NCBI GenBank assembly: GCA_903832395.1
Contig: CAILBF010000211.1
Coordinates: 1 to 6,238, forward strand
Reading direction: 5' to 3'
DNA: 6,238 bases
Source: an uncultured Actinomycetes bacterium
GTDB lineage: Bacteria > Actinomycetota > Actinomycetes > Nanopelagicales > Nanopelagicaceae
Each line of letters begins with the position of its first letter. Positions within the stretch are counted from its first letter, which is position 1. Shown here in pieces: positions 1-5,723 of this stretch. A program made the translations under genes and the position numbers. The notes under the pieces are model-generated. The model saw only the letters and a program-made list of their open reading frames with translations. It did no database searches and was not told the DNA's origin.

Positions 1-282
1 CCACTTGCAGTTATTGCCCTGACTAGCGCCAAAGATCTCCCGGCCTTTTGGATGTGGCAAGGTGGTGAAATTATTTATCACATCGCAATCTGGCAACACC
101 TTGCCCTAGTTACAAAGGCGCACTTCGGCCTGCCCGCCGGGGGCTATGCCATACTGACGCTTCTGCGTATCGCCACAACCTTGTACTTCATCGGGATACT
201 GGGAAAACGGGCCTTACAGGCCCGAAATCCACAAGGCTCCATCGCCGATTTACTCTTTGAGGCCTCCAAGCCCTACCCTTAA
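1..282 (+). CDS. C-terminal fragment of a membrane protein, probably a GT87/DUF2029-type glycosyltransferase
   Basis: The reading frame is open from base 1 to the TAA at 280-282, so this is the last 93 codons of a gene that starts upstream of the window; the internal ATG at 52 is probably not the start. The fragment is hydrophobic, with two likely membrane segments: one around the IIYHIAIWQHLALV stretch and one around YAILTLLRIATTLYFIGIL. A short polar tail with KRALQARNP follows. In many actinobacteria a polytopic GT87 / polyprenol-phosphate-mannose-dependent mannosyltransferase-like protein lies directly upstream of rpsF, and its C-terminus has this kind of GGE-x-x-YH, IW-x-x-L and LLRI pattern. 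The family call therefore rests on neighbourhood plus a remembered C-terminal pattern; no catalytic region is visible. It would act in the cytoplasmic membrane in envelope glycan assembly. Moderate certainty for membrane protein, lower for the family. Confidence 0.6.
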   Translation, partial: PLAVIALTSAKDLPAFWMWQGGEIIYHIAIWQHLALVTKAHFGLPAGGYAILTLLRIATTLYFIGILGKRALQARNPQGSIADLLFEASKPYP

Positions 283-306
283 CCCTCTTGAACCGGCAAT
301 TATTGT
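279..306 (+). promoter_or_regulatory. Possible promoter of the rpsF operon
   Basis: A -35-like TTAACC (279-284) and a -10-like TATTGT (301-306) are separated by 16 bp. The -10 fits the actinobacterial TANNNT pattern. A start near 312-314 would give a leader of about 70 nt containing the complete hairpin and anti-Shine-Dalgarno segment described below. The -35 overlaps the stop codon of the upstream gene. The matches are imperfect, so this is only a candidate. Confidence 0.3.
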
Positions 307-320
307 CAGTACAGGAAAGC

Positions 321-370
321 ACTAACCCTCCTGTCACGGAAATACCGTGGCCGTCTTAGTCCAGAGGAGG
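321..370 (+). promoter_or_regulatory. rpsF leader, probable S6:S18 autoregulatory element
   Basis: Three complementary segments are visible. A hairpin pairs CACGG (335-339) with CCGTG (345-349) around the loop AAATA, and can extend by T334-G350 and G333-C351. It is followed at once by CCG (351-353). An outer segment CCTCCT (327-332) is exactly complementary to AGGAGG (365-370), the rpsF Shine-Dalgarno sequence. A second outer pair, ACTAA (321-325) with TTAGT (356-360), is also exact. Bacterial rpsF leaders are known to carry a hairpin with a CCG-containing bulge that mimics the 16S rRNA site of the S6:S18 complex and allows feedback on translation; both S6 and S18 are encoded in this operon. 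The layout fits that class. The pairings are seen directly; the binding and the switch are inferred. Confidence 0.6.
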
Positions 371-382
371 TCGGGTTAACGC

Positions 383-670
383 ATGCGTCACTACGAACTT
401 ATGGTCATTCTTGATCCAGAACTTGAAGAACGTACAGTCACTCCAAGCCTTGAAACATACTTAAAGATTATTAAAGATAGCGGTGGAACCGTCAACAAGC
501 TCGACTTGTGGGGCCGTCGCCGTATGTCTTTCGAAATCATGAAAAAAGGCGAAGGTATCTACGCAGTTATCGATATGAACTGCGAACCAGCTGCAATCAA
601 AGAGTTAGATCGTCAACTCAATTTGAATGAAGCGATTCTGCGCACCAAAGTTATACGCCCAGAAAAATAA
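383..670 (+). CDS. rpsF: 30S ribosomal protein S6
   Basis: This 95-residue protein is the S6 family: it opens with [16 protein letters not shown], has the central GG-x-V-x-K-x-x-x-WGRRR-x-(S/A)-(F/Y) strand-loop (residues about 34-50) and ends with the [10 protein letters not shown] strand. Its length is usual for actinobacterial S6. S6 binds the central domain of 16S rRNA as a heterodimer with S18, whose gene lies two positions downstream. The ATG at 383 is preceded by AGGAGG (365-370) at a rather long 12-nt spacing; this is the site that the leader can mask. It is the first gene of the rpsF-ssb-rpsR-rplI operon, with 36 nt to ssb and no terminator between them. Confidence 0.97.
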   Translation: MRHYELMVILDPELEERTVTPSLETYLKIIKDSGGTVNKLDLWGRRRMSFEIMKKGEGIYAVIDMNCEPAAIKELDRQLNLNEAILRTKVIRPEK

Positions 671-706
671 GCACGGACTCCACGAGTAGAGAGATGAGGA
701 AATAAA

Positions 707-1213
707 ATGGCAGCAGGAGATACAACAATCACAATGATTGGCAACTTAGTTGACGATCCGGAGCTACGTTTCACACCGTCAGGTGCGGCCGTTGCAAAGT
801 TTCGTGTTGCGTCAACACCTCGCTATTTAGATAAGCAAACTAATGAGTGGAAAGATGGCGAGAGTCTTTTTCTACAGTGTCAGATCTGGCGTCAAGCAGC
901 TGAAAATGTTGCAGAGTCACTGACTAAAGGAATGCGCGTCATCCTTTCTGGTCGATTGAAGCAACGTTCTTACGAAACTAAAGAGGGCGAAAAGCGCACA
1001 GTCTTTGAGGTAGAAGTAGATGAAGTCGGTCCATCACTACGTAACGCAACAGCTAAGGTCACAAAGACTCAGCGCGCTGCCGGTACAAGTGGCGGATTCT
1101 CAGCACCAGCTGCGAGCGAATCATTTACCGAAGATCCATGGGCTGCAGCATCGTCAACACCAGCAGCTGGCGGTGGTTGGGGAACCTCAACAACCGACGA
1201 GCCTCCGTTTTAA
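707..1213 (+). CDS. ssb: Single-stranded DNA-binding protein
   Basis: This 168-residue protein has an N-terminal OB fold (about residues 1-115) with the typical actinobacterial wording [48 protein letters not shown] and [32 protein letters not shown] flexible linker rich in Ala, Ser, Thr and Gly follows (about 116-160), and the end is the acidic hydrophobic tip DEPPF, which in SSBs recruits replication and repair partners. It coats single-stranded DNA during replication, repair and recombination and works as a tetramer in this family. The ATG at 707 has GAGGA (696-700) about 6 nt upstream. Its place between rpsF and rpsR is the standard bacterial arrangement and couples SSB supply to ribosomal protein synthesis. 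Confidence 0.97.
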   Translation: MAAGDTTITMIGNLVDDPELRFTPSGAAVAKFRVASTPRYLDKQTNEWKDGESLFLQCQIWRQAAENVAESLTKGMRVILSGRLKQRSYETKEGEKRTVFEVEVDEVGPSLRNATAKVTKTQRAAGTSGGFSAPAASESFTEDPWAAASSTPAAGGGWGTSTTDEPPF

Positions 1214-1232
1214 ATCAACCTATCCATCCATT

Positions 1233-1251
1233 CCTAGCTTTAAAAACTAGG
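1233..1251 (+). repeat. Small inverted repeat in the ssb-rpsR gap
   Basis: CCTAG (1233-1237) and CTAGG (1247-1251) form a 5-bp stem around a 9-nt A/T-rich loop, just upstream of the rpsR ribosome binding site AAAAGGAG (1257-1264). No T tract follows the stem, so it is not an intrinsic terminator. It could slow translation initiation or mark an mRNA processing site, but a stem this short can also arise by chance. Confidence 0.25.
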
Positions 1252-1271
1252 GCCCGAAAAGGAGCACCACA

Positions 1272-1559
1272 ATGGGAGCAAGAAATAATAAGGCTCTACG
1301 CGAGCCAAAGAATAAGGGCGCAAAAGCCGCTGCCCTGAACAAAAAGTTTAAAAAGAAGCCTTGCAGCTTCTGTCAGCAGAAGGTCACCTATATCGATTAC
1401 AAAGATATCGCGACCCTTCGCAAGTACATCTCTGACCGCGGCAAAATCCGCGCTCGCCGCGTTACTGGTGCATGCACTCAGCACCAACGCTCGATCGCAA
1501 CTGCAGTCAAGAACAGCCGTGAAGTAGCGTTACTTCCTTACACATCTTCAGCGAAATAA
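1272..1559 (+). CDS. rpsR: 30S ribosomal protein S18, zinc-ribbon (C+) type
   Basis: This 95-residue protein is S18: the core runs from [18 protein letters not shown] through [25 protein letters not shown], with a basic N-terminal arm. The cysteines of CSFC (residues 36 and 39) together with the later C-T-Q-H motif are the metal-ligand set of the cysteine-bearing C+ form of S18. Many actinobacteria also carry a cysteine-free paralogue elsewhere that is used in zinc limitation; none is in this window. S18 pairs with S6 on the 30S platform. The start ATG at 1272 has AAAAGGAG at 1257-1264, 7 nt upstream. The alternative frames that overlap this region show no family signature. Confidence 0.97.
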   Translation: MGARNNKALREPKNKGAKAAALNKKFKKKPCSFCQQKVTYIDYKDIATLRKYISDRGKIRARRVTGACTQHQRSIATAVKNSREVALLPYTSSAK

Positions 1560-1572
1560 GGGGGAATCATTT

Positions 1573-2019
1573 ATGAAACTCATCCTTACTCGTGAAGTTG
1601 CAGGCCTCGGCGCTGCAGGCGATGTTGTAACTGTTAAAGATGGCTTTGCTCGCAACTTCCTGTTGCCTGGCGGTAATGCAATCGCTTGGTCACTTGGTGG
1701 CGAAAAGCAGATTCAGAGCATTCGCCGCGCGCGTTCTGCTCGTGAAGTCCGCGATATCGACCACGCGAAAGTGATCAAGGCAAAGATTGAGTCGGCAACA
1801 ATTATCGCAAAGGTAAAGGTTGGCGCTAAAGGTGTTCTCTTCGGTTCAGTAACCGATAAGGACATCGCAACTGCCATTAAAGCTGCAGTTGGTTTGGATA
1901 TCGATCGCCACGCGATCAAGACTCCTGGCCACATCAAGAAGGTCGGAGGCCACACGGTCAAGATCTCACTTGGTCACAACATTGTTGCAACTGCAACAGT
2001 TAACGTTGCCGCTGAATAA
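1573..2019 (+). CDS. rplI: 50S ribosomal protein L9
   Basis: The 148-residue product starts MKLILTREVAGLGAAGDVVTVKDGFARNFLLP and contains the L9 signature G-x2-G-x4-V-x2-GF-x2-NFL-x3-G-x-A-x3-S at about residues 13-40, in the rRNA-binding N-domain. A long connecting helix rich in Arg, Ala and Lys follows (about 45-75), then the C-domain with LFGSVTDKDIATAI and the closing GGHTVKISLGHNIVATATVNV. L9 binds the base of the L1 stalk region of 23S rRNA. The Shine-Dalgarno sequence AAGGGGGAA (1558-1566) overlaps the rpsR stop codon, so the two genes are probably translationally coupled. It is the last gene of the operon before the terminator. Confidence 0.97.
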   Translation: MKLILTREVAGLGAAGDVVTVKDGFARNFLLPGGNAIAWSLGGEKQIQSIRRARSAREVRDIDHAKVIKAKIESATIIAKVKVGAKGVLFGSVTDKDIATAIKAAVGLDIDRHAIKTPGHIKKVGGHTVKISLGHNIVATATVNVAAE

Positions 2020-2034
2020 GTCAGACTTAAAGGG

Positions 2035-2062
2035 GCCCGTCGCTTATGCGGCGGGCTTTTTT
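2035..2062 (+). terminator. Intrinsic terminator of the rpsF-rplI operon
   Basis: A nine-pair stem, GCCCGTCGC (2035-2043) with GCGGCGGGC (2048-2056) and one G-T pair, closes a TTAT loop. Six T residues (2057-2062) follow. It begins 15 nt after the rplI stop. The T run contains the stop codon of the convergent minus-strand kinase gene (2061-2063). Read on the other strand the stem lies immediately after that gene but is followed by only a short T run, so bidirectional use is possible but weaker. Confidence 0.92.
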
Positions 2063-3005
2063 ATTTCTCGGTAACGTGTACCAATGCTTGTGTGAAGTAA
2101 TCGCTTGTAAATTCACTACGCGCTAAATCGTATTTAGACATTCCCCACTCCCAAAAATCAAAATCAAGATCTGAAATCGAATTTTGAATAGAGGCCCACA
2201 AGGTCCAGCCATACTTTGCCATCAACGCCCAAAGCCACGCACGAGCAACTTTTTCAGGTCGGTGTCCTCCGTAGTAAGCGCTAACCAACTCTTCTAGCGC
2301 ATCCAGCGGCAAAAAGGCCTCTGCCCAAACATTGCCAATCTCAAAGCAGGCATCGTTATTTCCGGCATATTCATAATCGATTAACCAAATCTTTTCGCCA
2401 TCATCGATGAAGTTACCCGGTAATAAATCATTGTTGCAGGGCACTAAACCTTCAAATAAAACCGCCATCGCAGCTTTAATATCGGCGACTTGAGGCGCAA
2501 AATCAACATAACCATCGGGCAATCTAAACCCCTGCTCTTTGACGATACTTTGGTAGTTCCTTTGAGTAGTAAACATATTGAACTCATGGTCAAAGGCGTC
2601 GAGTGCGTGCAACCCCCGCAGACTCTTGGCAATTCGGCCTAAATTAGCACCGACATCATCGGCGCCATACGTCTTGCCCTTGATGTATGAGATCAGTAAT
2701 AAACCTTCACCGGGGAGATAATCTAAAACTTCAGCGCCGACTTTGCCGTTGCCGGCGATCGTTGAGTTTATGTACTCAGAGCCTCGGTCGATGGATAAAA
2801 GAGAGGACGAGTTACTGGAAACTCGCGCAACATACTTATCCTCTACCGTTTGAATCAAGAAGTTTCGATTAGTTAAGCCACCAGATAGTTCTGTAATAGA
2901 TGTTCGAGAGTGTAAGCGCTCGACTTTATTAAACAGTTGTGCAAACTCACGCTCTAGTGCACTGGCATCGCTCACCCGTTCAGGATACATTTCATACGTG
3001 TCCAT
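2061..3005 (-). CDS. Choline/ethanolamine kinase-like phosphotransferase (APH fold)
   Basis: With the start at 3005 the product has 314 residues. It shows the small-molecule kinase fold: a glycine-rich SGGLTNRNF loop (41-49), YVARV with Arg61 where this family usually binds ATP phosphate, a catalytic loop CNNDLLPGN (190-198; catalytic Asp193, metal-binding Asn198), and IDYEYAG with metal-binding Asp210, followed by the choline-kinase-type N-D-x-C-F-E-I-G-N segment (217-225). The usual His of the H-x-D loop is Asn191. The substrate is probably choline, ethanolamine or a related amino alcohol, phosphorylated in the cytoplasm; this is family inference. I prefer the ATG at 3005 because GGGGA lies 8 nt upstream of it; an upstream ATG at 3038 has no ribosome binding site and would add 11 residues inside the neighbouring gene. 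Another ATG at 2990 is possible. It is convergent with rplI and divergent from the flavoprotein gene, which suggests a shared pathway. Confidence 0.85.
   Translation of the reverse strand: MDTYEMYPERVSDASALEREFAQLFNKVERLHSRTSITELSGGLTNRNFLIQTVEDKYVARVSSNSSSLLSIDRGSEYINSTIAGNGKVGAEVLDYLPGEGLLLISYIKGKTYGADDVGANLGRIAKSLRGLHALDAFDHEFNMFTTQRNYQSIVKEQGFRLPDGYVDFAPQVADIKAAMAVLFEGLVPCNNDLLPGNFIDDGEKIWLIDYEYAGNNDACFEIGNVWAEAFLPLDALEELVSAYYGGHRPEKVARAWLWALMAKYGWTLWASIQNSISDLDFDFWEWGMSKYDLARSEFTSDYFTQALVHVTEK
2986..2991 (+). promoter_or_regulatory. Possible -10 element for a leaderless flavoprotein mRNA
   Basis: TACATT occupies exactly the -12 to -7 positions relative to the GTG at 2998, matching four of six bases of TATAAT. 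Leaderless transcripts are common in actinobacteria. A convincing -35 is not visible, and the site lies within the coding sequence of the opposite-strand kinase. An AGGA at 2982-2985, 12 nt from the GTG, is an alternative explanation as a poorly spaced ribosome binding site. Confidence 0.25.
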
Positions 3006-5448
3006 GTCAGCAGTCCCCAGCCGTGCAAAAATCGTCATTATCGGCGGTGGAGTTGGCGGGACGTCAGTTGCATATCATTTGGCCGAACTCGGCGAGAAAG
3101 ATGTCATTCTTGTAGATCGAAATGAATTAACGAGTGGATCTACTTTTCACAGCGCCGGCTTAGTAGGCCAATTGCGCGCAGATCCAACACTGACGTTAAT
3201 GAACATGCACTCAGTGGATCTCTATAGGAAGCTACAAGCAACTGATACTCCACCTAGTTGGCGTGAATGCGGCAGTATTAAATTGGCATCGACTCCTGAG
3301 CGTATGCAAGAGATTCGCCGGCAGATTGGTTGGGCCAAGAGTTTTGGCCTTGATTTGCATGAGATTTCCCCCCAAGAGGCACAAAATCTATTCCCACTCA
3401 TTGATTTAGATGGAGTGGTTGGTGCCTGCTACATGGCATCAGATGGCCAAGTAGACCCATCACAGCTTGCGATGGCCCTTGCCGCGGGCGCTCGCAAAAA
3501 CGGTGTGCAGATATTTACACACACCCGCGTGCTGGAGATTAAAACAACCAATGGTCGAGTCAGCAGTGTTCTCACCGATAAAGGTGAAATCGAATGCGAG
3601 ATCGTTGTTAACTGTGGCGGAATGTACGCCCCACAAATCGGGCGCATGGTCGACGTTCGTATTCCTATCGTTCCAATGAGTCACCAGTATTTAATTACCG
3701 ATAACTTCTTGGCACCGGACGCAGCTTTCCTGCCATCTCTTCGTGATCCCGATAATTTAATTTATTTCCGCCAAGAGGTTTCGGGTTTACTCATGGGCGG
3801 ATATGAGCGAAGTTCAAAGGCTTGGTCGGCCGATTACAACAATATCGATGACATCCCAGCCGACTTTAACTCGATGCTTTTACCCGATGACTGGGATCGT
3901 TTCTATGACATCGCCGAAGCTTCACAAAAACGCGTACCAAAAATAGCAGAAGTTGGAATTAAAAACTTTATTAACGGCCCCGAAGGCTTCACGCCAGATA
4001 ATGAGTTCTGCTTAGGTGAAACATCGGTTGGTGGCTTCTATGTAGCTGCCGGGTTCTGCGCTCACGGTATCGCTGGCGCTGGCGGAATTGGCAAAGTAGT
4101 TGCCGAATGGATCGTTGCCGGCGAACCTACGATGGATTTGTGGCATATGGATATCAAACGCTTCGGTGCATCCTATGAATCCCCCGACTTTACTTTGCAG
4201 CGCATCACCGAAAATTATGAAGAGTATTACGACATTCACTATCCAGGTGAAGAGCGCAAAAGTGCACGACCAAAATTCACGTCTCCCGTTTATGAGTGGC
4301 ACAAAGCTAACGGCGCAGTATTTGGAGAAAAAGCCTCATGGGAACGCGTTAATTACTACGCCAGCAATAAAGGCAATGAGGCACTGCGCCCTAAAGGTTG
4401 GCTCGGAAAGCATTGGTCATCGGCTGTGCAGGTCGAGCACTTAGCAACCCGTACTGCAGCTGGTTTATTTGATGAATCCAGCTTTGCCAAAGCGCGCATC
4501 AGTGGAGAAAAAGCTGGCGAATTTCTTAACTACGTCTGCGCAAATAACGTGGTTAAAGGCGTCGGCAAAACTGTTTATACCCAAGCCTTGAATAGCCAAG
4601 GTGGAATCGAATCCGATTACACCATCACACAAACTGGTGAAAACGAATTCATGATTGTCACTGGTACGGCATTTGCAACACATGACTTTGGTTGGCTAGA
4701 AAAGATGCGTCGCGAATTCAACTTTGAAGGCGTCGCAATTGCAAACATAACTCAAGAACTTATTTGTTTTGGAGTGATGGGACCTAATTCGCGAGCAATT
4801 CTGCAATCGATGACGAACTTTGATTTAGATCACACATCCTTCCCATTTATGAGTTCACAAGAGATCACACTCGGCGGAACAAAAGTTCGCGCCACTCGAA
4901 TTACTTATGTTGGCGAATTAGGGTGGGAGATTTACGCACCAGTTACCGAAGGCCTTTCGCTATGGGAAAAGATTATTGCCGCCGGAAAAGATTTAGGTTT
5001 AATTGCCTGCGGCTATCGCGCGATCGAATCACTTCGGATTGAAAAGGGTTATCGGGCTTGGGCCGGCGAAATAAATACGGAAACCAATCCATTTGAAGCG
5101 GGACTTGGTTTTGCGGTTTCGCTAAAGAAGGAAAATTTCCACGGCAAAACCGCGGTCTTAAAAGCTAAAGAAAACCAAGGGCGCAAACTCGTTGCCATCA
5201 CTTTCGAAGATATTACGTCGGTGCCGTTTGGTTCAGAGCCAATCCGCATTAACAATGAAATAGTGGGACGCATTAAATCTGGGGGGCAGGGCTACACAAT
5301 TGGAAAGGCAATTGCTTTCGCCTATCTACCAATTGAGCACAGTGCCCCAGGGGTTGCCGTTGACGTCGAACTCTTTGGAAGCTGGTCCAGCGGTGTAATT
5401 GCCGAAGAGCCACTCTTTGATCCAACAAACTCAAGAATCCGTAGCTAA
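2998..5448 (+). CDS. Dimethylglycine/sarcosine dehydrogenase-like flavoprotein with GcvT module
   Basis: This 816-residue protein has the full architecture of the family. The N-terminal FAD-binding oxidoreductase half (about 10-380) has the Rossmann motif GGGVGG (16-21), Asp40 at the end of the second strand, and STFHSAGLV (48-56), in which His51 aligns with the histidine that covalently carries FAD in dimethylglycine and sarcosine dehydrogenases. NGPEGFTPD (326-334) and FYVAAGFCAHGIAGAGGIGK (347-366) complete it. A middle linker with YDIHYPGEER (411-420) leads to a GcvT-like folate domain (about 435-710) with Asp540 in GGIESDYTIT, YVGELGWEIY (637-646), ESLRIEKGYRAW (677-688) and NPFEAGLGFAV (697-707), then the GcvT C-terminal barrel (about 730-808). 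Members oxidatively remove an N-methyl group and pass it to tetrahydrofolate. The exact amine is unknown. The start is GTG 2998 or ATG 3004; the longer form is given. It is divergent from the kinase gene, and no obvious terminator follows it. Confidence 0.9.
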   Translation: MSMSAVPSRAKIVIIGGGVGGTSVAYHLAELGEKDVILVDRNELTSGSTFHSAGLVGQLRADPTLTLMNMHSVDLYRKLQATDTPPSWRECGSIKLASTPERMQEIRRQIGWAKSFGLDLHEISPQEAQNLFPLIDLDGVVGACYMASDGQVDPSQLAMALAAGARKNGVQIFTHTRVLEIKTTNGRVSSVLTDKGEIECEIVVNCGGMYAPQIGRMVDVRIPIVPMSHQYLITDNFLAPDAAFLPSLRDPDNLIYFRQEVSGLLMGGYERSSKAWSADYNNIDDIPADFNSMLLPDDWDRFYDIAEASQKRVPKIAEVGIKNFINGPEGFTPDNEFCLGETSVGGFYVAAGFCAHGIAGAGGIGKVVAEWIVAGEPTMDLWHMDIKRFGASYESPDFTLQRITENYEEYYDIHYPGEERKSARPKFTSPVYEWHKANGAVFGEKASWERVNYYASNKGNEALRPKGWLGKHWSSAVQVEHLATRTAAGLFDESSFAKARISGEKAGEFLNYVCANNVVKGVGKTVYTQALNSQGGIESDYTITQTGENEFMIVTGTAFATHDFGWLEKMRREFNFEGVAIANITQELICFGVMGPNSRAILQSMTNFDLDHTSFPFMSSQEITLGGTKVRATRITYVGELGWEIYAPVTEGLSLWEKIIAAGKDLGLIACGYRAIESLRIEKGYRAWAGEINTETNPFEAGLGFAVSLKKENFHGKTAVLKAKENQGRKLVAITFEDITSVPFGSEPIRINNEIVGRIKSGGQGYTIGKAIAFAYLPIEHSAPGVAVDVELFGSWSSGVIAEEPLFDPTNSRIRS

Positions 5449-5478
5449 TCTCATAATTTAAGATTTACCAAAAAACTT

Positions 5479-5629
5479 TCATCCACAGCTCTGTGTGTAC
5501 AAATATCGCCTCTGACCAGCACTTCCTCACGCTCTGAGAGGTAGCCCACGCAACTTACCCACAGGCCATCCACCGCTCCGTACACAGAAAACCGAGCTTA
5601 TCCACCTTCTTATCCACACCTTATCCCCA
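5479..5629 (+). promoter_or_regulatory. Cluster of DnaA-box-like sites
   Basis: Measured against TTATCCACA, the perfect box is at 5610-5618. Single-mismatch boxes are TCATCCACA (5479-5487), TTACCCACA (5555-5563), TTATCCACC (5598-5606) and TTATCCCCA (5621-5629). On the minus strand TTGTACACA (5494-5502) is one base from the actinobacterial TTGTCCACA. Weaker 9-mers CCATCCACC (5566-5574) and CCGTACACA (5578-5586) fall between. Start-to-start spacings are 11, 12, 20, 12 and 11 bp from 5555 to 5621, all in one orientation, so the sites sit near one face of the helix. DnaA is the replication initiator and also a transcription regulator. Whether this cluster is an origin, a DnaA-binding regulatory region for dnaB or a titration site cannot be settled here. 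Confidence 0.7.
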
Positions 5630-5650
5630 GCACAGAAAAGAGTTTCTCGC

Positions 5651-5704
5651 GTCAGTGAGGGGTTCGCGCCTAAGTTACGCCTAGGCAATCAAGTCTGTCA
5701 GTGA
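5651..5704 (+). repeat. GTCAGTGA direct repeat pair
   Basis: The exact 8-mer GTCAGTGA occurs at 5651-5658 and 5697-5704, 46 bp apart, on either side of the presumed dnaB promoter zone. The second copy is part of the palindrome TGTCA-G-TGACA (5696-5706). This arrangement could be a full operator plus a half site, but an 8-bp repeat is short. Confidence 0.3.
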
Positions 5705-5706
5705 CA
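5696..5706. promoter_or_regulatory. Palindromic operator-like site ahead of dnaB
   Basis: TGTCA-G-TGACA is a perfect inverted repeat with 5-bp arms and a one-base centre. It ends 3 nt before the dnaB ribosome binding site GGGAGG (5710-5715), a position where a bound repressor would block initiation or elongation. The responsible regulator is unknown. A related TGTCAGTACA occurs upstream of rpsF at 304-313. Confidence 0.3.
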
Positions 5707-5723
5707 CATGGGAGGTTATACGC

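Larger units (their letters stand above)
5449..5723 (+). other. Noncoding region between the flavoprotein gene and dnaB
   Basis: No plausible gene was found in these 275 bp on either strand; the minus-strand frame that enters its right edge lies mostly over dnaB. From left to right it holds an AT-rich block (5451-5480, 6 G/C of 30), DnaA-box-like 9-mers (5479-5629), an 11-bp tandem half-repeat (5667-5688), a repeated GTCAGTGA, an 11-bp palindrome at 5696-5706, and the dnaB ribosome binding site. It must contain the dnaB promoter, but I could not place one with confidence. Confidence 0.75.

Noticed and set aside
1233..1251. Intrinsic terminator between ssb and rpsR
   Set aside because: The stem is only 5 bp and no T tract follows; the gene order and short gap indicate a continuous operon.
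1020..1338. Two plus-strand open frames crossing the end of ssb and the ssb-rpsR gap
   Set aside because: They lie in other frames over ssb and rpsR, show no family signature or ribosome binding site, and the two known genes fully explain the region.
2960..3004. Glycine or other metabolite riboswitch ahead of the GcvT-flavoprotein gene
   Set aside because: The sequence upstream of the start is coding on the opposite strand with no room for a separate leader, and no aptamer-like pairing was recognised.
3429..3684. Minus-strand open frames inside the flavoprotein gene
   Set aside because: They are antisense to the FAD domain, have no recognisable domain, and their existence follows from the codon composition of the plus-strand gene.
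4012..4444. Open frames on both strands inside the flavoprotein gene, up to 114 codons
   Set aside because: They overlap a continuous, well-conserved FAD and GcvT reading frame; no initiation signal or domain supports them.
5525..5541. CCTC/GAGG hairpin as terminator of the flavoprotein gene
   Set aside because: The stem is four pairs, lies about 77 nt after the stop codon and is not followed by T residues.
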